Shown here piece after piece: positions 7,953 to 16,498 of a DNA stretch of 64,000 nt. The notes beneath the pieces are model-generated. The model saw only the letters and a list, made by a program, of their open reading frames with translations, made no database searches and was not told the origin of the DNA. Position numbers and translations under genes: made by a program. Origin of the DNA: Desulfosporosinus acididurans (GTDB taxonomy: Bacteria > Bacillota > Desulfitobacteriia > Desulfitobacteriales > Desulfitobacteriaceae). Location of the stretch: NCBI RefSeq assembly GCF_001029285.1, contig NZ_LDZY01000007.1:1-64000 (forward strand). The letters run 5' to 3'. Position 1 is the stretch's first letter. The number at the start of each line of letters is the position of its first letter.

Positions 7953-8255
7953 TTGATCGTCAGAGTAAAGTTGAAATGGCACCGCTGGTTTGCATTTCCA
8001 GTTCCGTTCTGGGTTGCGGATGAGTTTTGCGAAGCCTTGGCTGAATTGGCTTGGGCAGGGGAGAAGACATTAAAGTGCATTCCTTATCATAAGGATCATA
8101 AGGACCGTAAATTGGTGAGTTGGATCAATACTATTTCTCCAAGTCATCTCATGGATGGCCTGCATAATATGGTTCTGGAATTGAGTAGACAAAAAGGCTT
8201 GGATATTATCGAGGTTGAAACGGGAGAGGTTAAGGTCAAAATTAGCTTAAAGTGA
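7953..8255 (+). CDS. Unknown protein, paralogous domain of its YvlB-like neighbour
   Basis: About 100 aa, translated from TTG 7953 (start uncertain; TTG 7971 is another candidate, and no clear ribosome binding site is seen, so translational coupling to the preceding gene is likely). The order of elements, a VRVKL strand, an FPVP turn, a helix, a second helix (HLMDGLHNMVLELSR), then DIIEVETG and VKVKISLK strands, mirrors the C-terminal half of the preceding protein. It therefore looks like a free-standing copy of that domain without the SHOCT-like head. Function unknown. It overlaps the frame of the next gene's upstream region by a few bases. Confidence 0.6.
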   Translation: MIVRVKLKWHRWFAFPVPFWVADEFCEALAELAWAGEKTLKCIPYHKDHKDRKLVSWINTISPSHLMDGLHNMVLELSRQKGLDIIEVETGEVKVKISLK

Positions 8256-8269
8256 AACGGGGGTATCTG

Positions 8270-8605
8270 ATGAAACGACCTATTTACCGTATTTTAGTCA
8301 ACACGCTTGTGTTTTTGGTGGCCGCACAATTTCTCCCCATTCATGCTTCTTCGCCCCTGCATTACCTTGGAGCGGGTCTAATACTATGGATCGTAAATTT
8401 GCTGATTCGCCCAGTTTTGATTGTCTTAACCATTCCTTTAAATCTTTTAACTTTGGGGATCTTCACTCTCATCATAAATACTTGGATGATCATGCTTACG
8501 AGCGGTCTCGTACCGGGCTTTTATGTTAGGGGTTTTGGTGCTGCCTTTACAATCTCACTGATGGTATCCCTAGCTAACTGGGGAATTAAAAGAATAAACA
8601 GCTAG
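8270..8605 (+). CDS. YvlD-type four-helix membrane protein (phage holin IV family)
   Basis: A 111-aa hydrophobic protein with about four transmembrane segments and the family-typical segments NLLIRPVL and PLNLLTLGIF. The family is named after holins, but chromosomal members such as B. subtilis YvlD belong to envelope-stress operons. ATG 8270 follows a GGGGG site; a GTG at 8252 overlaps the previous gene. Last gene of the operon, with a strong terminator overlapping its stop codon. Confidence 0.85.
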   Translation: MKRPIYRILVNTLVFLVAAQFLPIHASSPLHYLGAGLILWIVNLLIRPVLIVLTIPLNLLTLGIFTLIINTWMIMLTSGLVPGFYVRGFGAAFTISLMVSLANWGIKRINS

Positions 8606-8636
8606 TAACCTTTGAAAGTTACTAGCTGCTTTTTTG
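8600..8636 (+). terminator. Terminator of the YvlD-type operon
   Basis: A 10-bp perfect stem, AGCTAGTAAC (8600-8609) / GTTACTAGCT (8618-8627), followed by GCTTTTTT. The stem begins inside the last codons of the gene. Confidence 0.9.
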
Positions 8637-8642
8637 TAATGG

Positions 8643-8702
8643 CCTCTTTTTAGAGGTCTCCATCTGAAGTCCTGATGTTCAGCTTTAGCTGAACGAGTTC
8701 AC
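8643..8702 (+). repeat. Short palindromic element ending in GAGTTCAC
   Basis: Two hairpins in tandem: CCTCTTTTTAGAGG (8643-8656) and GTTCAGCTTTAGCTGAAC (8677-8694), then GAGTTCAC ending at 8702. The second hairpin and the end are nearly identical to the reverse complement of 6711-6740. Confidence 0.55.
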
Positions 8703-8765
8703 TTTGCTTTATATTACAAGCAATTTATTATTGAATCTGTGGTTGAATAGTTTCTGCTTACTTTT

Positions 8766-11108
8766 TTAGTTTTTGGCTGTGGAACCATTGTAATAATTGT
8801 AAATCCCATGAAAAATAGCTGCGGCGACATTTTTTCGGAATGTGTCGTTCTGCAGTCTTGCTTCTTCATAGGGACTGGAAATAAAGGCGGTTTCGACTAA
8901 GACTGCAGGCATCGTTGTATATTTGATGACATAGAAATTTGCGTCTTTAACTCCTCGATTGTTGGTCTTTACCGTGTCGATCATTGCGCTTTGAATACTG
9001 CTGGCCAGCTGCTTGCTCTTCTCTTCTTGAGGGTTGCCATCGCAATAGTAGGTCGTTGTGCCTTGAACGGAGGGGTTGCTGAAGGAGTCGTTATGAATGG
9101 AGATAAAGAGGTCAGGGTTATTTTTGGCAGCATCATCAACTCGGTCTTGAAGATCATTGATTTCCGAAAAATCACTGGCTGCGGGAGAAGGGTCATTGTC
9201 CCGGGTTAAGAGAACCTTCGCCCCTGCCTGTTGCAGGACTGAATTTAAATCTTTTGCAATGGCTAAAGTATTGTCTTTTTCATACGTTCCGTTGGGGCCG
9301 ACTGCTCCGGTGTCAGGGCTTCCATGTCCAGGGTCAATCATAATGGTCTTTCCGCTTAAAGCATTGGCAGGGATTCCGGCGAAGGGATCGACAAGAATCT
9401 CTTGAGAAGGATCGTAATTCGTTGGCGTTGAAGAGGAACTGCCTGAGGAGGAGTTCCCTGAAGAAGAATTGCCTGATGAAGAGCTTCCCGAAGAGGAGTT
9501 CCCCGAAGAAGAATTGCCTGATGAAGAGCTTCCCGAAGAGGAGTTCCCTGAAGAAGAACTCCCTGAAGAGGAATTGTCTGATGAAGGTGGCTGTGTCGAA
9601 GAAGGAAGCTGAGGAAATGCTTTTAAATTTGAACTGTAATTTGAAGATGCCTTTCCTTCAATAATGGCTTGAGAAGTTGTGCTGATAATGCCTGTTCCTC
9701 CGAGAATAAAGACTTTGCCGTTCGGACTCAAGTCAATGGCAGAGGCAGAGTTTGATGTGGAGAGTGTCACATAGCTGTCTGAAACCCAACCTGTTAATGA
9801 TTGATAAGTGGTCTGATACCAATCGTTTTGGTAATTAAGAAGCTCAAGCGTTGTGTCTTGAGGTATTGTCGCCAGAAGTTTTCCCGTAGAAGAGGGTGTA
9901 TCCCTTAAATTTAATCCTGCCGAGGCATTGACGATTCCCTTTTTGGTGCTGTTGGAAGTTGATGAAGAGCTGTTTGAGGAAATTGTAATGTAAGCATCAG
10001 AAACCCAGCCGGTTTTAGATTGATAGGTTGTTTGATACCAGTGATTTTGATAGGTGCCAAGTTCAAGAGCAGCGCCGTTGGGAATAGTTCCTAGGAGATT
10101 CCCTGAAGAAGAAGGGGTGTCACGAAGATTTAATCCATTTGCAGCCGTAACGACAGCCGTTTTAGATGTGTTGCCTGAGGCAGAAGTGGAAGAAGTTGAT
10201 GCAGGTGGTTCGACGACCATATGTAAGCGCATAACGCTGTAAACAGAGGGAGGAATATCATTTTGTTCAGTAAGTAAAAGCGGGGCCTTTTCTTTTGAGG
10301 CGAGAACTGTACCGGCTACAGCGTCCGGAAAGGTGATTCCTGAAGCTAAGAAAAGGTCATTTGATTGATAGATATCTTTCATGCTGGAAACAACTTTGGC
10401 GTTGGTGTCGTAGCGGTCTTCTCCGCCAAGACGGGTTTCGATTGTAAAGTTGTTCTTCGTCAATTCCACTGAGGGAACGACAGCCTCTCCCCCTATAACG
10501 GTGATATGTTTTGGGGCATTTTCCTTTAAGTACTTCAGGACGGAGTCGGGGAGAGTCGTTGAAGTAAGTACAACGGGAATTTGTTTAATGCCGGCATACG
10601 TCGCTGCCGACAGAGCATCCGGAAAATTATCTCCATTGACTATGATCAGAGAATCTGAAGTCAAACGCTTAGCGAGTAGAACAGATGTCTCGTAACGATC
10701 AATTCCTCCTATCCGTTCCCAGTTGAAGGATAATTGCTCCAGGCCTTTTTCAATAGCGGGTGTCAAACAAGCAGTTCCACCGAGTAAGATAATTTTCTGA
10801 GGTTTCAAGCGCTGCAGTTCTTGAACCACTCTAGGGTCAAGAGCGTCTCCTCCTGTTAAAAGGATTGGGGCATTTAGGTTAACTGCATAAGGAGTAGCTG
10901 CGATAGAGTCCGGATAATCTGAGGCCTGGCATAAAATAACGGTTTGAGCAGAATCCCACCCTTTTTGAGAAATTTTCAAGGCCGTTTCGATCTGGTCTTG
11001 TCCTGCTATTCTTTCTGTTACATAAGCTAAGGGACTTGCTTGAGTAATTATTGGTAAGGCAAATATAAGTACAAGCGAAGCTATCATCGCGATGATGATT
11101 TTTTTCAC
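8766..11108 (-). CDS. Secreted N-acetylmuramoyl-L-alanine amidase with CWB2 and SH3b domains
   Basis: A 780-aa secreted wall hydrolase. Order: signal peptide (1-24); CWB2 cell-wall-binding repeat 1 (about 30-122); repeat 2 (132-216); first part of repeat 3 (227-299); two bacterial SH3 domains (about 316-376 and 391-450); the tail of CWB2 repeat 3 (459-486, with FILGGTGIIS); a Ser/Gly/Asn linker (503-560); and an Amidase_3 domain (587-775). Zinc ligands H595, E610 and H672 and catalytic E739 (VLVETAF) are present. CWB2 repeats bind wall anionic polymers in clostridia. It is monocistronic, with its ribosome binding site AGGAGAAAGG upstream of ATG 11108. Role in cell separation, turnover or sporulation cannot be told apart here. 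Confidence 0.93.
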   Translation of the reverse strand: MKKIIIAMIASLVLIFALPIITQASPLAYVTERIAGQDQIETALKISQKGWDSAQTVILCQASDYPDSIAATPYAVNLNAPILLTGGDALDPRVVQELQRLKPQKIILLGGTACLTPAIEKGLEQLSFNWERIGGIDRYETSVLLAKRLTSDSLIIVNGDNFPDALSAATYAGIKQIPVVLTSTTLPDSVLKYLKENAPKHITVIGGEAVVPSVELTKNNFTIETRLGGEDRYDTNAKVVSSMKDIYQSNDLFLASGITFPDAVAGTVLASKEKAPLLLTEQNDIPPSVYSVMRLHMVVEPPASTSSTSASGNTSKTAVVTAANGLNLRDTPSSSGNLLGTIPNGAALELGTYQNHWYQTTYQSKTGWVSDAYITISSNSSSSTSNSTKKGIVNASAGLNLRDTPSSTGKLLATIPQDTTLELLNYQNDWYQTTYQSLTGWVSDSYVTLSTSNSASAIDLSPNGKVFILGGTGIISTTSQAIIEGKASSNYSSNLKAFPQLPSSTQPPSSDNSSSGSSSSGNSSSGSSSSGNSSSGNSSSGSSSSGNSSSGNSSSGSSSSTPTNYDPSQEILVDPFAGIPANALSGKTIMIDPGHGSPDTGAVGPNGTYEKDNTLAIAKDLNSVLQQAGAKVLLTRDNDPSPAASDFSEINDLQDRVDDAAKNNPDLFISIHNDSFSNPSVQGTTTYYCDGNPQEEKSKQLASSIQSAMIDTVKTNNRGVKDANFYVIKYTTMPAVLVETAFISSPYEEARLQNDTFRKNVAAAIFHGIYNYYNGSTAKN
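9424..9600 (-). repeat. In-frame minisatellite encoding the Ser/Gly linker
   Basis: Near-identical 15-30 bp units encode the GNSSSGSSSS repeats (residues 505-560) of the amidase, for example GAGGAGTTCCCTGAAGAAGA on the plus strand. The units are close enough at DNA level to change in number by slippage, which would alter linker length without shifting the frame. Confidence 0.85.
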
Positions 11109-11175
11109 ATTAATTCATCCTTTCTCCTGCCATTATGTCGATTATATCACAGAAACCCACTCTAATTGATAGAAT

Positions 11176-11232
11176 TTGCAAAATGTAATTTTGCAAGTAT
11201 TCTGTAGGTTTAGAGAAGATTTGTGCTATAAT
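11176..11232 (+). promoter_or_regulatory. Palindrome and -10 box upstream of ilvBN
   Basis: The arms TTGCAAAAT (11176-11184) and ATTTTGCAA (11188-11196) form a perfect palindrome with a three-base centre, 31 bp upstream of a perfect -10 TATAAT (11227-11232). The -35 region is weak, which fits an activated or repressed promoter. The palindrome also lies in the divergent control region of the amidase gene, so it could serve either. The regulator is unknown. Confidence 0.5.
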
Positions 11233-11303
11233 AGAGTCTAAAAATAATTATTGTCGTAATGGCAGACACCATGGATTGTGCAGATGTATAGGGAGGGGCA
11301 AAT

Positions 11304-12992
11304 ATGATAATGACGGGTGCGGAAGCGATTATCGAATCGCTGAAAAAGGAAAACGTGGATGTAGCCTTCGGCTATCCCGGCGGGGCAGTGCTGACACTAT
11401 ATGATGCTTTATATAAAGCGAATTTCCGGCATATTTTAACGAAACATGAACAAGGTGCCGTCCATGCTGCTGATGGCTATGCCAGAGCCACGGGAAAAGT
11501 CGGAGTTGTTATTGCCACTTCCGGTCCGGGGGCAACGAATCTGGTGACGGGGATTGCTACTGCTTACATGGATTCGATTCCAATGGTAGCAATAACGGGT
11601 CAAGTTGCCGTTCCCTTAATTGGCAGAGATTCCTTTCAAGAGGCAGATATTCGGGGAATTACAACTCCAATTACTAAACACAACTATCTGGTTAAAACCG
11701 TTGAAGAGTTGCCCCGGGCTTTAAAAGAAGCCTTCTATATTGCGCGTACAGGCCGGCCTGGTCCTGTCGTTGTAGATATAGCTAAGGATGTTTTCGCAGC
11801 TACCTTTGACTACGAATATCCTTTAGAAGTTAAGCTGCGCGGTTATCATCCTGTTAATGAAGGAAATCAAACGGTCATAAATCAGGTCTTTGAGGAAGTG
11901 AGCTCAGCCAGCAAGCCTTTGCTTTTCATCGGCGGGGGAGTTAATTTATCTGATTCCTCGTCGGAACTGAGAGAATTTGTGGAACAGAGCGGTTTTCCGG
12001 TAATTACCAGTTTAATGGGTTTAGGGTGTATTCCCTTCGACCATCCTCAATTTTTGGGAATGGTTGGAATGCATGGGACATACGCCGCAAATATGGCAAC
12101 GACAGAATGCGATTTGCTTTTAGGAATCGGGGTTCGTTTTGATGATCGGGTGACAGGACTTTTGAGTGATTTTGCCTCTAAGGCTAAGATTATTCACTTT
12201 GATATAGATCCGGCGGAAATTAACAAAAATGTTATTGCTCAAATAAGGGTCATCGGAGATTTAAAATGGTCACTGCCAGCGTTAATGAAAAAAGTCGGGG
12301 GAGTATCCGGTGAATTAAAAGAACGGGTTCGGCCTTGGCGGGAAAAGGTTTTAGGCTGGAAGCAAGACTTTCCGTTGACTTATGAACAAGGGAAAGACCT
12401 TGTCATGCCGCAGGCTGTGGTTGAAAAGGTCAGTCAATTGACTCAGGGTGAGGCTGTGATCGTAACGGACGTTGGGCAAAATCAAATTTGGGCGGCTCAA
12501 TTCTACGGCTTCAAACATCCGCGTCGATTTTTAACGTCAGGTGGGTTAGGAACCATGGGATATGGTCTGCCGGCTGCCTTAGGGGCTCAATGTGGTTTGC
12601 CTGATCAAAAAGTGGTTCTTTTTGTTGGCGATGGCGGTGTGATGATGAACTGTCAAGAATTAGCAACCCTTGCCGATTGCAATTTCCCTGTGGTTGTTCT
12701 GGTTCTGAACAACCAAACCTTAGGGATGGTTGCCCAATGGCAAAGAATGTTTTATGGCGGCCGTTATTCCCATACCAGCCTCAAAGGGCATACTGATTTC
12801 GTAAAGTTGGCAGAAGCTATGGGAGTAACGGGCTTGAGAGTAAGTGAGCCTGCAGAGCTGGATAAAGTTCTTGCCCAGGCTTTAGCAGTCCAGGGTCCTG
12901 TTTTAGTGGATATACGAACTCCTGAGACGGTAGACGTCCTCCCGATGGTTCCAGCGGGAGCTCGCCTGGATCAGATGATTATGGGAGGTTAA
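11304..12992 (+). CDS. ilvB: Acetolactate synthase, large subunit
   Basis: A 562-aa thiamine-diphosphate enzyme that condenses two pyruvates to 2-acetolactate, or pyruvate with 2-oxobutyrate, as the first common step of branched-chain amino acid synthesis. It has the N-terminal Pyr domain with the catalytic Glu in TKHEQGAVHAADG, a central FAD-type domain, and the C-terminal TPP motif starting GDGGVMMN and ending LVLNNQ. Start ATG 11304 follows AGGGAGGGG. ilvN begins 5 nt after the stop. No T-box leader was seen in the short 5' region. The rest of the ilv/leu pathway is not in this window. Confidence 0.96.
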   Translation: MIMTGAEAIIESLKKENVDVAFGYPGGAVLTLYDALYKANFRHILTKHEQGAVHAADGYARATGKVGVVIATSGPGATNLVTGIATAYMDSIPMVAITGQVAVPLIGRDSFQEADIRGITTPITKHNYLVKTVEELPRALKEAFYIARTGRPGPVVVDIAKDVFAATFDYEYPLEVKLRGYHPVNEGNQTVINQVFEEVSSASKPLLFIGGGVNLSDSSSELREFVEQSGFPVITSLMGLGCIPFDHPQFLGMVGMHGTYAANMATTECDLLLGIGVRFDDRVTGLLSDFASKAKIIHFDIDPAEINKNVIAQIRVIGDLKWSLPALMKKVGGVSGELKERVRPWREKVLGWKQDFPLTYEQGKDLVMPQAVVEKVSQLTQGEAVIVTDVGQNQIWAAQFYGFKHPRRFLTSGGLGTMGYGLPAALGAQCGLPDQKVVLFVGDGGVMMNCQELATLADCNFPVVVLVLNNQTLGMVAQWQRMFYGGRYSHTSLKGHTDFVKLAEAMGVTGLRVSEPAELDKVLAQALAVQGPVLVDIRTPETVDVLPMVPAGARLDQMIMGG

Positions 12993-12996
12993 GAAG

Positions 12997-13491
12997 ATGA
13001 AGCATACATTAGCCGTTTTGGTTGAAAACCGACCGGGCGTCTTAACACATATTTCGGGATTAATCAGCCGCAGGGCCTTCAACATCGAAAGTATAGCAGC
13101 TGGTTATACCGAAGAACCGGACACAACAAGAATTACCATTGTAGTAGAAGGGGATGAGATAGAACAAGAACAAGTTGTAAACCAGTTGTCCAAATTAATT
13201 GACGTAATCAAAATCAGTGATTTAACAGCTGTTGAGTCCATCCAGCGGGAACTGGCCTTGATCAAGGTTAAAGCAAGTCTGGAGACTCGTTCGGACATTA
13301 TCAATATCGTTAATATTTTCCGAGCCAGCATTGTGGATGTCAGCCGGGAGACGATGGTGATTGAGCTTTCCGGTGATGAAACTAAGATTGATGCTCTTTG
13401 TCAAGTCCTTGAAGAGGATCATGGAATTATTGAAATTGTGCGGACTGGTAAGATCGCCCTTTCACGTGGCCCTATACCGGCAAAAGCTTAG
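12997..13491 (+). CDS. ilvN: Acetolactate synthase, small regulatory subunit
   Basis: A 164-aa regulatory subunit. An N-terminal ACT domain (KHTLAVLVENRPGVLTHISG, residues 2-21) is followed by a C-terminal ALS_ss domain of about 80 residues with LIKVKA and ALSRG motifs. It gives valine feedback sensitivity and stimulates the large subunit. It sits 5 nt after ilvB and ends at a strong terminator. Confidence 0.96.
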   Translation: MKHTLAVLVENRPGVLTHISGLISRRAFNIESIAAGYTEEPDTTRITIVVEGDEIEQEQVVNQLSKLIDVIKISDLTAVESIQRELALIKVKASLETRSDIINIVNIFRASIVDVSRETMVIELSGDETKIDALCQVLEEDHGIIEIVRTGKIALSRGPIPAKA

Positions 13492-13591
13492 TCAGCTAAT
13501 CTTGTCAATGAATCGAAGCAATCTATAGTTCAGCTTTGTGCAGTTCTTTCCGGAACCGTTTGTCGTCTGCGATATTATTTAACATTAAACA

Positions 13592-13640
13592 AAGCCCTGC
13601 ATAAGTGGTATATATCACCACTTATGCAGGGCTTATTTAT
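13592..13640. terminator. Bidirectional terminator between ilvN and an MFS gene
   Basis: A perfect 18-bp stem, AAGCCCTGCATAAGTGGT (13592-13609) / ACCACTTATGCAGGGCTT (13617-13634), with a T-run on the plus side and A residues on the other. It can serve ilvBN and the convergent MFS gene. Confidence 0.92.
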
Positions 13641-13675
13641 AAAGACGGATAGATATTCATTGTGTAACGGGCCCC

Positions 13676-14902
13676 TTATTTTGAGTGGACTCGTTCACCT
13701 CTTAATATTACATAACACAGAATTGCTCCAACTTCACATATCGCAATAACAGTTCCCATGGGAACTGCGGTATTGCCGCCTCCCAGACCCACAAGCGGGG
13801 CGACGGCTGCACCAATGACAAAAGCAAATAATCCCAGCAAGGCCGAAGCGCTTCCTGCCGAATGACCGTAATTCTCCATAGCGAGTGATGAGCCGGCTGT
13901 TGTTACAACTCCAACGCTGGATACGGCAATGAATAACGGCAGCAAAATGGCCATTAGTCCTGCTCCCAGGAGAATTGTTGTCAGTAAGCACAAACCACCC
14001 AAGGTAGCTAAGATGAGGCCTGTAATAAAGAGTTTTGTTCCGGCAATCCGGCTGGCCATTCTGCCGGTAATTTGACCAGCGATGATAATGCCCAATCCAT
14101 TAATGGCAAAAAAGAGGCTGAATAATTGCGGAGACGCACCAAAAATATTTTGGATGACAAACGGGGAGCCAGAGATATAGGCAAACATAGCGGCCATGAC
14201 GAGTCCTTGGGGTAATGCATATCCCATAAATACTCGGTCACACATTAGATCGCGAAACGTAATTAAAACGTTCTTTAGGCCTCCTTGTGAGCGGCGTTGA
14301 GGCGGCAGGGTTTCTGGTAAGGTAAAAAAGACCGCCAAGAACATAGCGATTCCTACCAGGGTTAAAACAAGAAAAACACCACGCCAAGAGGTGAACTCTA
14401 AAAGCTGTCCGCCAATAATCGGAGCTACTATTGGCCCAACACCATTAATTAACATTAAAAGAGCAAAGAACCTTGTCATTTCAGGACCAGAATAGAGATC
14501 TCTAACAACAGCTCTGGAAATGGCAATACCCGCAGAACCGGCAAAACCTTGAATGAAGCGGAGTAAAATTAGTGTCCAGATGGAGGGACTGATAACGCAG
14601 AGCAACGAAGAGACGGAGTAACAGAAAAGTCCTATGAGAAGAGGCATGCGGCGTCCACGAACATCACTCTGGGAACCCGTCAATAATTGACCAAAGGCGA
14701 GACCGAGAAGGCAGGCCGTCAGACTGAATTGAGCGAAAGAGGCGCTGGTATGCAAATCTTTAGCTAAAATAGGTAATGAAGGTAAGTACATGTCTATGGA
14801 AAGTGGTCCGAAGGCAGATAAGGCACCTAAAATAAAAGCGATCCATAGTCGGCGGGAGCGGGAGAAGGTTGCGCTGGAGCTAGAATTGAGACTATTATTC
14901 AA
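13676..14902 (-). CDS. Bcr/CflA-type multidrug efflux transporter (MFS)
   Basis: A 408-aa protein with 12 hydrophobic segments. It belongs to the Bcr/CflA (DHA1) group, recognisable from the start of helix 1 (GPLSIDMYLPSLP) and the loop 2-3 motif GSQSDVRGRRMPLL. Members export drugs such as bicyclomycin, chloramphenicol or sulfonamides, and sometimes cysteine; the substrate here is unknown. It starts at TTG 14902 behind AAGGAGG. It lies 73 nt downstream of another MFS gene in the same direction, so the two may be co-transcribed. Confidence 0.87.
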   Translation of the reverse strand: MNNSLNSSSSATFSRSRRLWIAFILGALSAFGPLSIDMYLPSLPILAKDLHTSASFAQFSLTACLLGLAFGQLLTGSQSDVRGRRMPLLIGLFCYSVSSLLCVISPSIWTLILLRFIQGFAGSAGIAISRAVVRDLYSGPEMTRFFALLMLINGVGPIVAPIIGGQLLEFTSWRGVFLVLTLVGIAMFLAVFFTLPETLPPQRRSQGGLKNVLITFRDLMCDRVFMGYALPQGLVMAAMFAYISGSPFVIQNIFGASPQLFSLFFAINGLGIIIAGQITGRMASRIAGTKLFITGLILATLGGLCLLTTILLGAGLMAILLPLFIAVSSVGVVTTAGSSLAMENYGHSAGSASALLGLFAFVIGAAVAPLVGLGGGNTAVPMGTVIAICEVGAILCYVILRGERVHSK

Positions 14903-14975
14903 AAATTTCCGGCCTCCTTAGTTTAAAGATTAAACCTAATCAAGAATAAAAATTTTACCTAATAAGGGTATACGT

Positions 14976-16208
14976 TTAGTTGCAACACCTTTCCATGTTA
15001 CCTTTTCGCTGATTATAAAGTCCCCTTCCCCAAATGATTAGACTAAGCAGGATGAGCGAGCTTCCAACCAGACAGACACCCTTCCACTGCCAGAGACTCC
15101 AAGCATGCATGCCCAAAAATGATCCCAGTGAGCCTCCGATAAAATAAGTAACCATATAGACGGTATTTAACCTGCTTTTAGCTTCAGGGACTAAAGCGTA
15201 TACACGTGCTTGGTTCGATATTTGGGCACCTTGAACGCCTAAGTCTAATAAAATAACACCTAATATTAGTCCCCATAAGTGTTTGCCGAATAACCAGAGG
15301 AAACCATAGGCTACTAATGTCACTGCCGCAGCAATTCCAACGACGATTCGGGGACCTTTTTTATCAGCTAATCGCCCGGCGACAGGAGCAAATGAGGCGC
15401 CTGCTACACCAATTAAGCCAAAAAGGCCGGCGATTTCTGTACCATAGTAATAGGGCGGCTGTTTGAGGAAGAAGGCTAAGGTTGTCCAAAAGACACTAAA
15501 CGTTCCGAAGAGGAGTCCCCCCATCAGAGAGGCTTCCCGCAATAAGGGGAGCTTCGTTGTATATTCCCATAAAGAATGAAGTGTTTGACGGTAAGATAAA
15601 CGTGATGTAGAACCGGTCTGAGGTAAGAAAGCCCACAGCGTTAGGGCCAAACTAAACATTAAAGCCGCGGCAATATAATACATTATACGCCAGCCCCAAA
15701 GACTGCCGATAATTCCGCTGATGGTTCTGGCTAATAAAATTCCAAAAAACAATCCGCTCATGACGATTCCGACAATACGGCCCTGTTGATCGGGTCTAGC
15801 CAGTTGGGCTGCCAAAGGAACGATGATTTGAGGAACGACGGTTGTTGTTCCCACGGCAAAACTGGCTGCGCCTAACATGGTGAGGTTTTCAGATATCCCT
15901 ACGGACAACAAGGAGAGCGTCACTACACCGAGTAAAATAACAATTAAGATCTTTTTTTCCTTGATATCCCCGAGCGGAACAAATAAAAAGAGACCCAAGG
16001 CATAACCTAATTGTGTAAGCGTGGAGATGCTTCCGATTTGAGCGGCAGAAGCATGGAATGTTTGAGCCATGTCAGCAAGCAGAGGCTGATTGTAGTAGAG
16101 ATTAGCGACAGACAGTCCGGAACTAATGGCAAGTATCAAGAGAAGCCCTCGTGAAAGTTCGGGATGTTGTGCTTTGCCTGAAGAGTTTGTGCTTGAATTA
16201 AGGTTCAT
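14976..16208 (-). CDS. MFS transporter, YnfM/AraJ-like
   Basis: A 410-aa, 12-helix MFS protein of the DHA1 efflux type. The first helix carries SVANLYYNQPLLADMAQTFH and loop 2-3 carries FVPLGDIKEKK, typical of the YnfM-like branch. Its substrate is unknown. ATG 16208 is preceded by GAGAGGG. It lies upstream of the Bcr/CflA gene in the same orientation, and its promoter region is shared divergently with pheA. Confidence 0.85.
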   Translation of the reverse strand: MNLNSSTNSSGKAQHPELSRGLLLILAISSGLSVANLYYNQPLLADMAQTFHASAAQIGSISTLTQLGYALGLFLFVPLGDIKEKKILIVILLGVVTLSLLSVGISENLTMLGAASFAVGTTTVVPQIIVPLAAQLARPDQQGRIVGIVMSGLFFGILLARTISGIIGSLWGWRIMYYIAAALMFSLALTLWAFLPQTGSTSRLSYRQTLHSLWEYTTKLPLLREASLMGGLLFGTFSVFWTTLAFFLKQPPYYYGTEIAGLFGLIGVAGASFAPVAGRLADKKGPRIVVGIAAAVTLVAYGFLWLFGKHLWGLILGVILLDLGVQGAQISNQARVYALVPEAKSRLNTVYMVTYFIGGSLGSFLGMHAWSLWQWKGVCLVGSSLILLSLIIWGRGLYNQRKGNMERCCN

Positions 16209-16371
16209 ACTATCCCTCTCAGTTCTAAAGTCCTATTACTTGTTCGGTTTGTTATGTTAAGTCTACGCGGTAAATGTTGCTAAGGCAAGCCAAAAGATGA
16301 CAGAAGGTTTAGACGGATAAAATCTTCGAGGGGAGACTGCAAAATAATATTCACTTTAGGAGTATATTTCT

Positions 16372-16401
16372 TCGACAGGAAAGTTCTAACAATGTTATAA
16401 T
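16372..16401 (+). promoter_or_regulatory. Promoter of pheA
   Basis: TCGACA (16372-16377) and a perfect TATAAT (16396-16401) with an 18-bp spacer, giving a leader of about 90 nt before the pheA start. Confidence 0.6.
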
Positions 16402-16498
16402 TATTTGAACTGCTTATTGCTTATTAAGGAAGGCTTAACATAACTGAACGTTAGAGAGTAGTAATTGATTTTCTGTTAGTTGGAACAGGAGGGTTATA

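Noticed and set aside
9424-9600. CRISPR-like repeat array
   Set aside because: The repeats are contiguous in-frame coding units without spacers, and no cas genes are present.
9422-9664. Plus-strand Lys/Leu/Ser-rich repetitive frame
   Set aside because: It is the reverse of the Ser/Gly linker minisatellite in the amidase gene.
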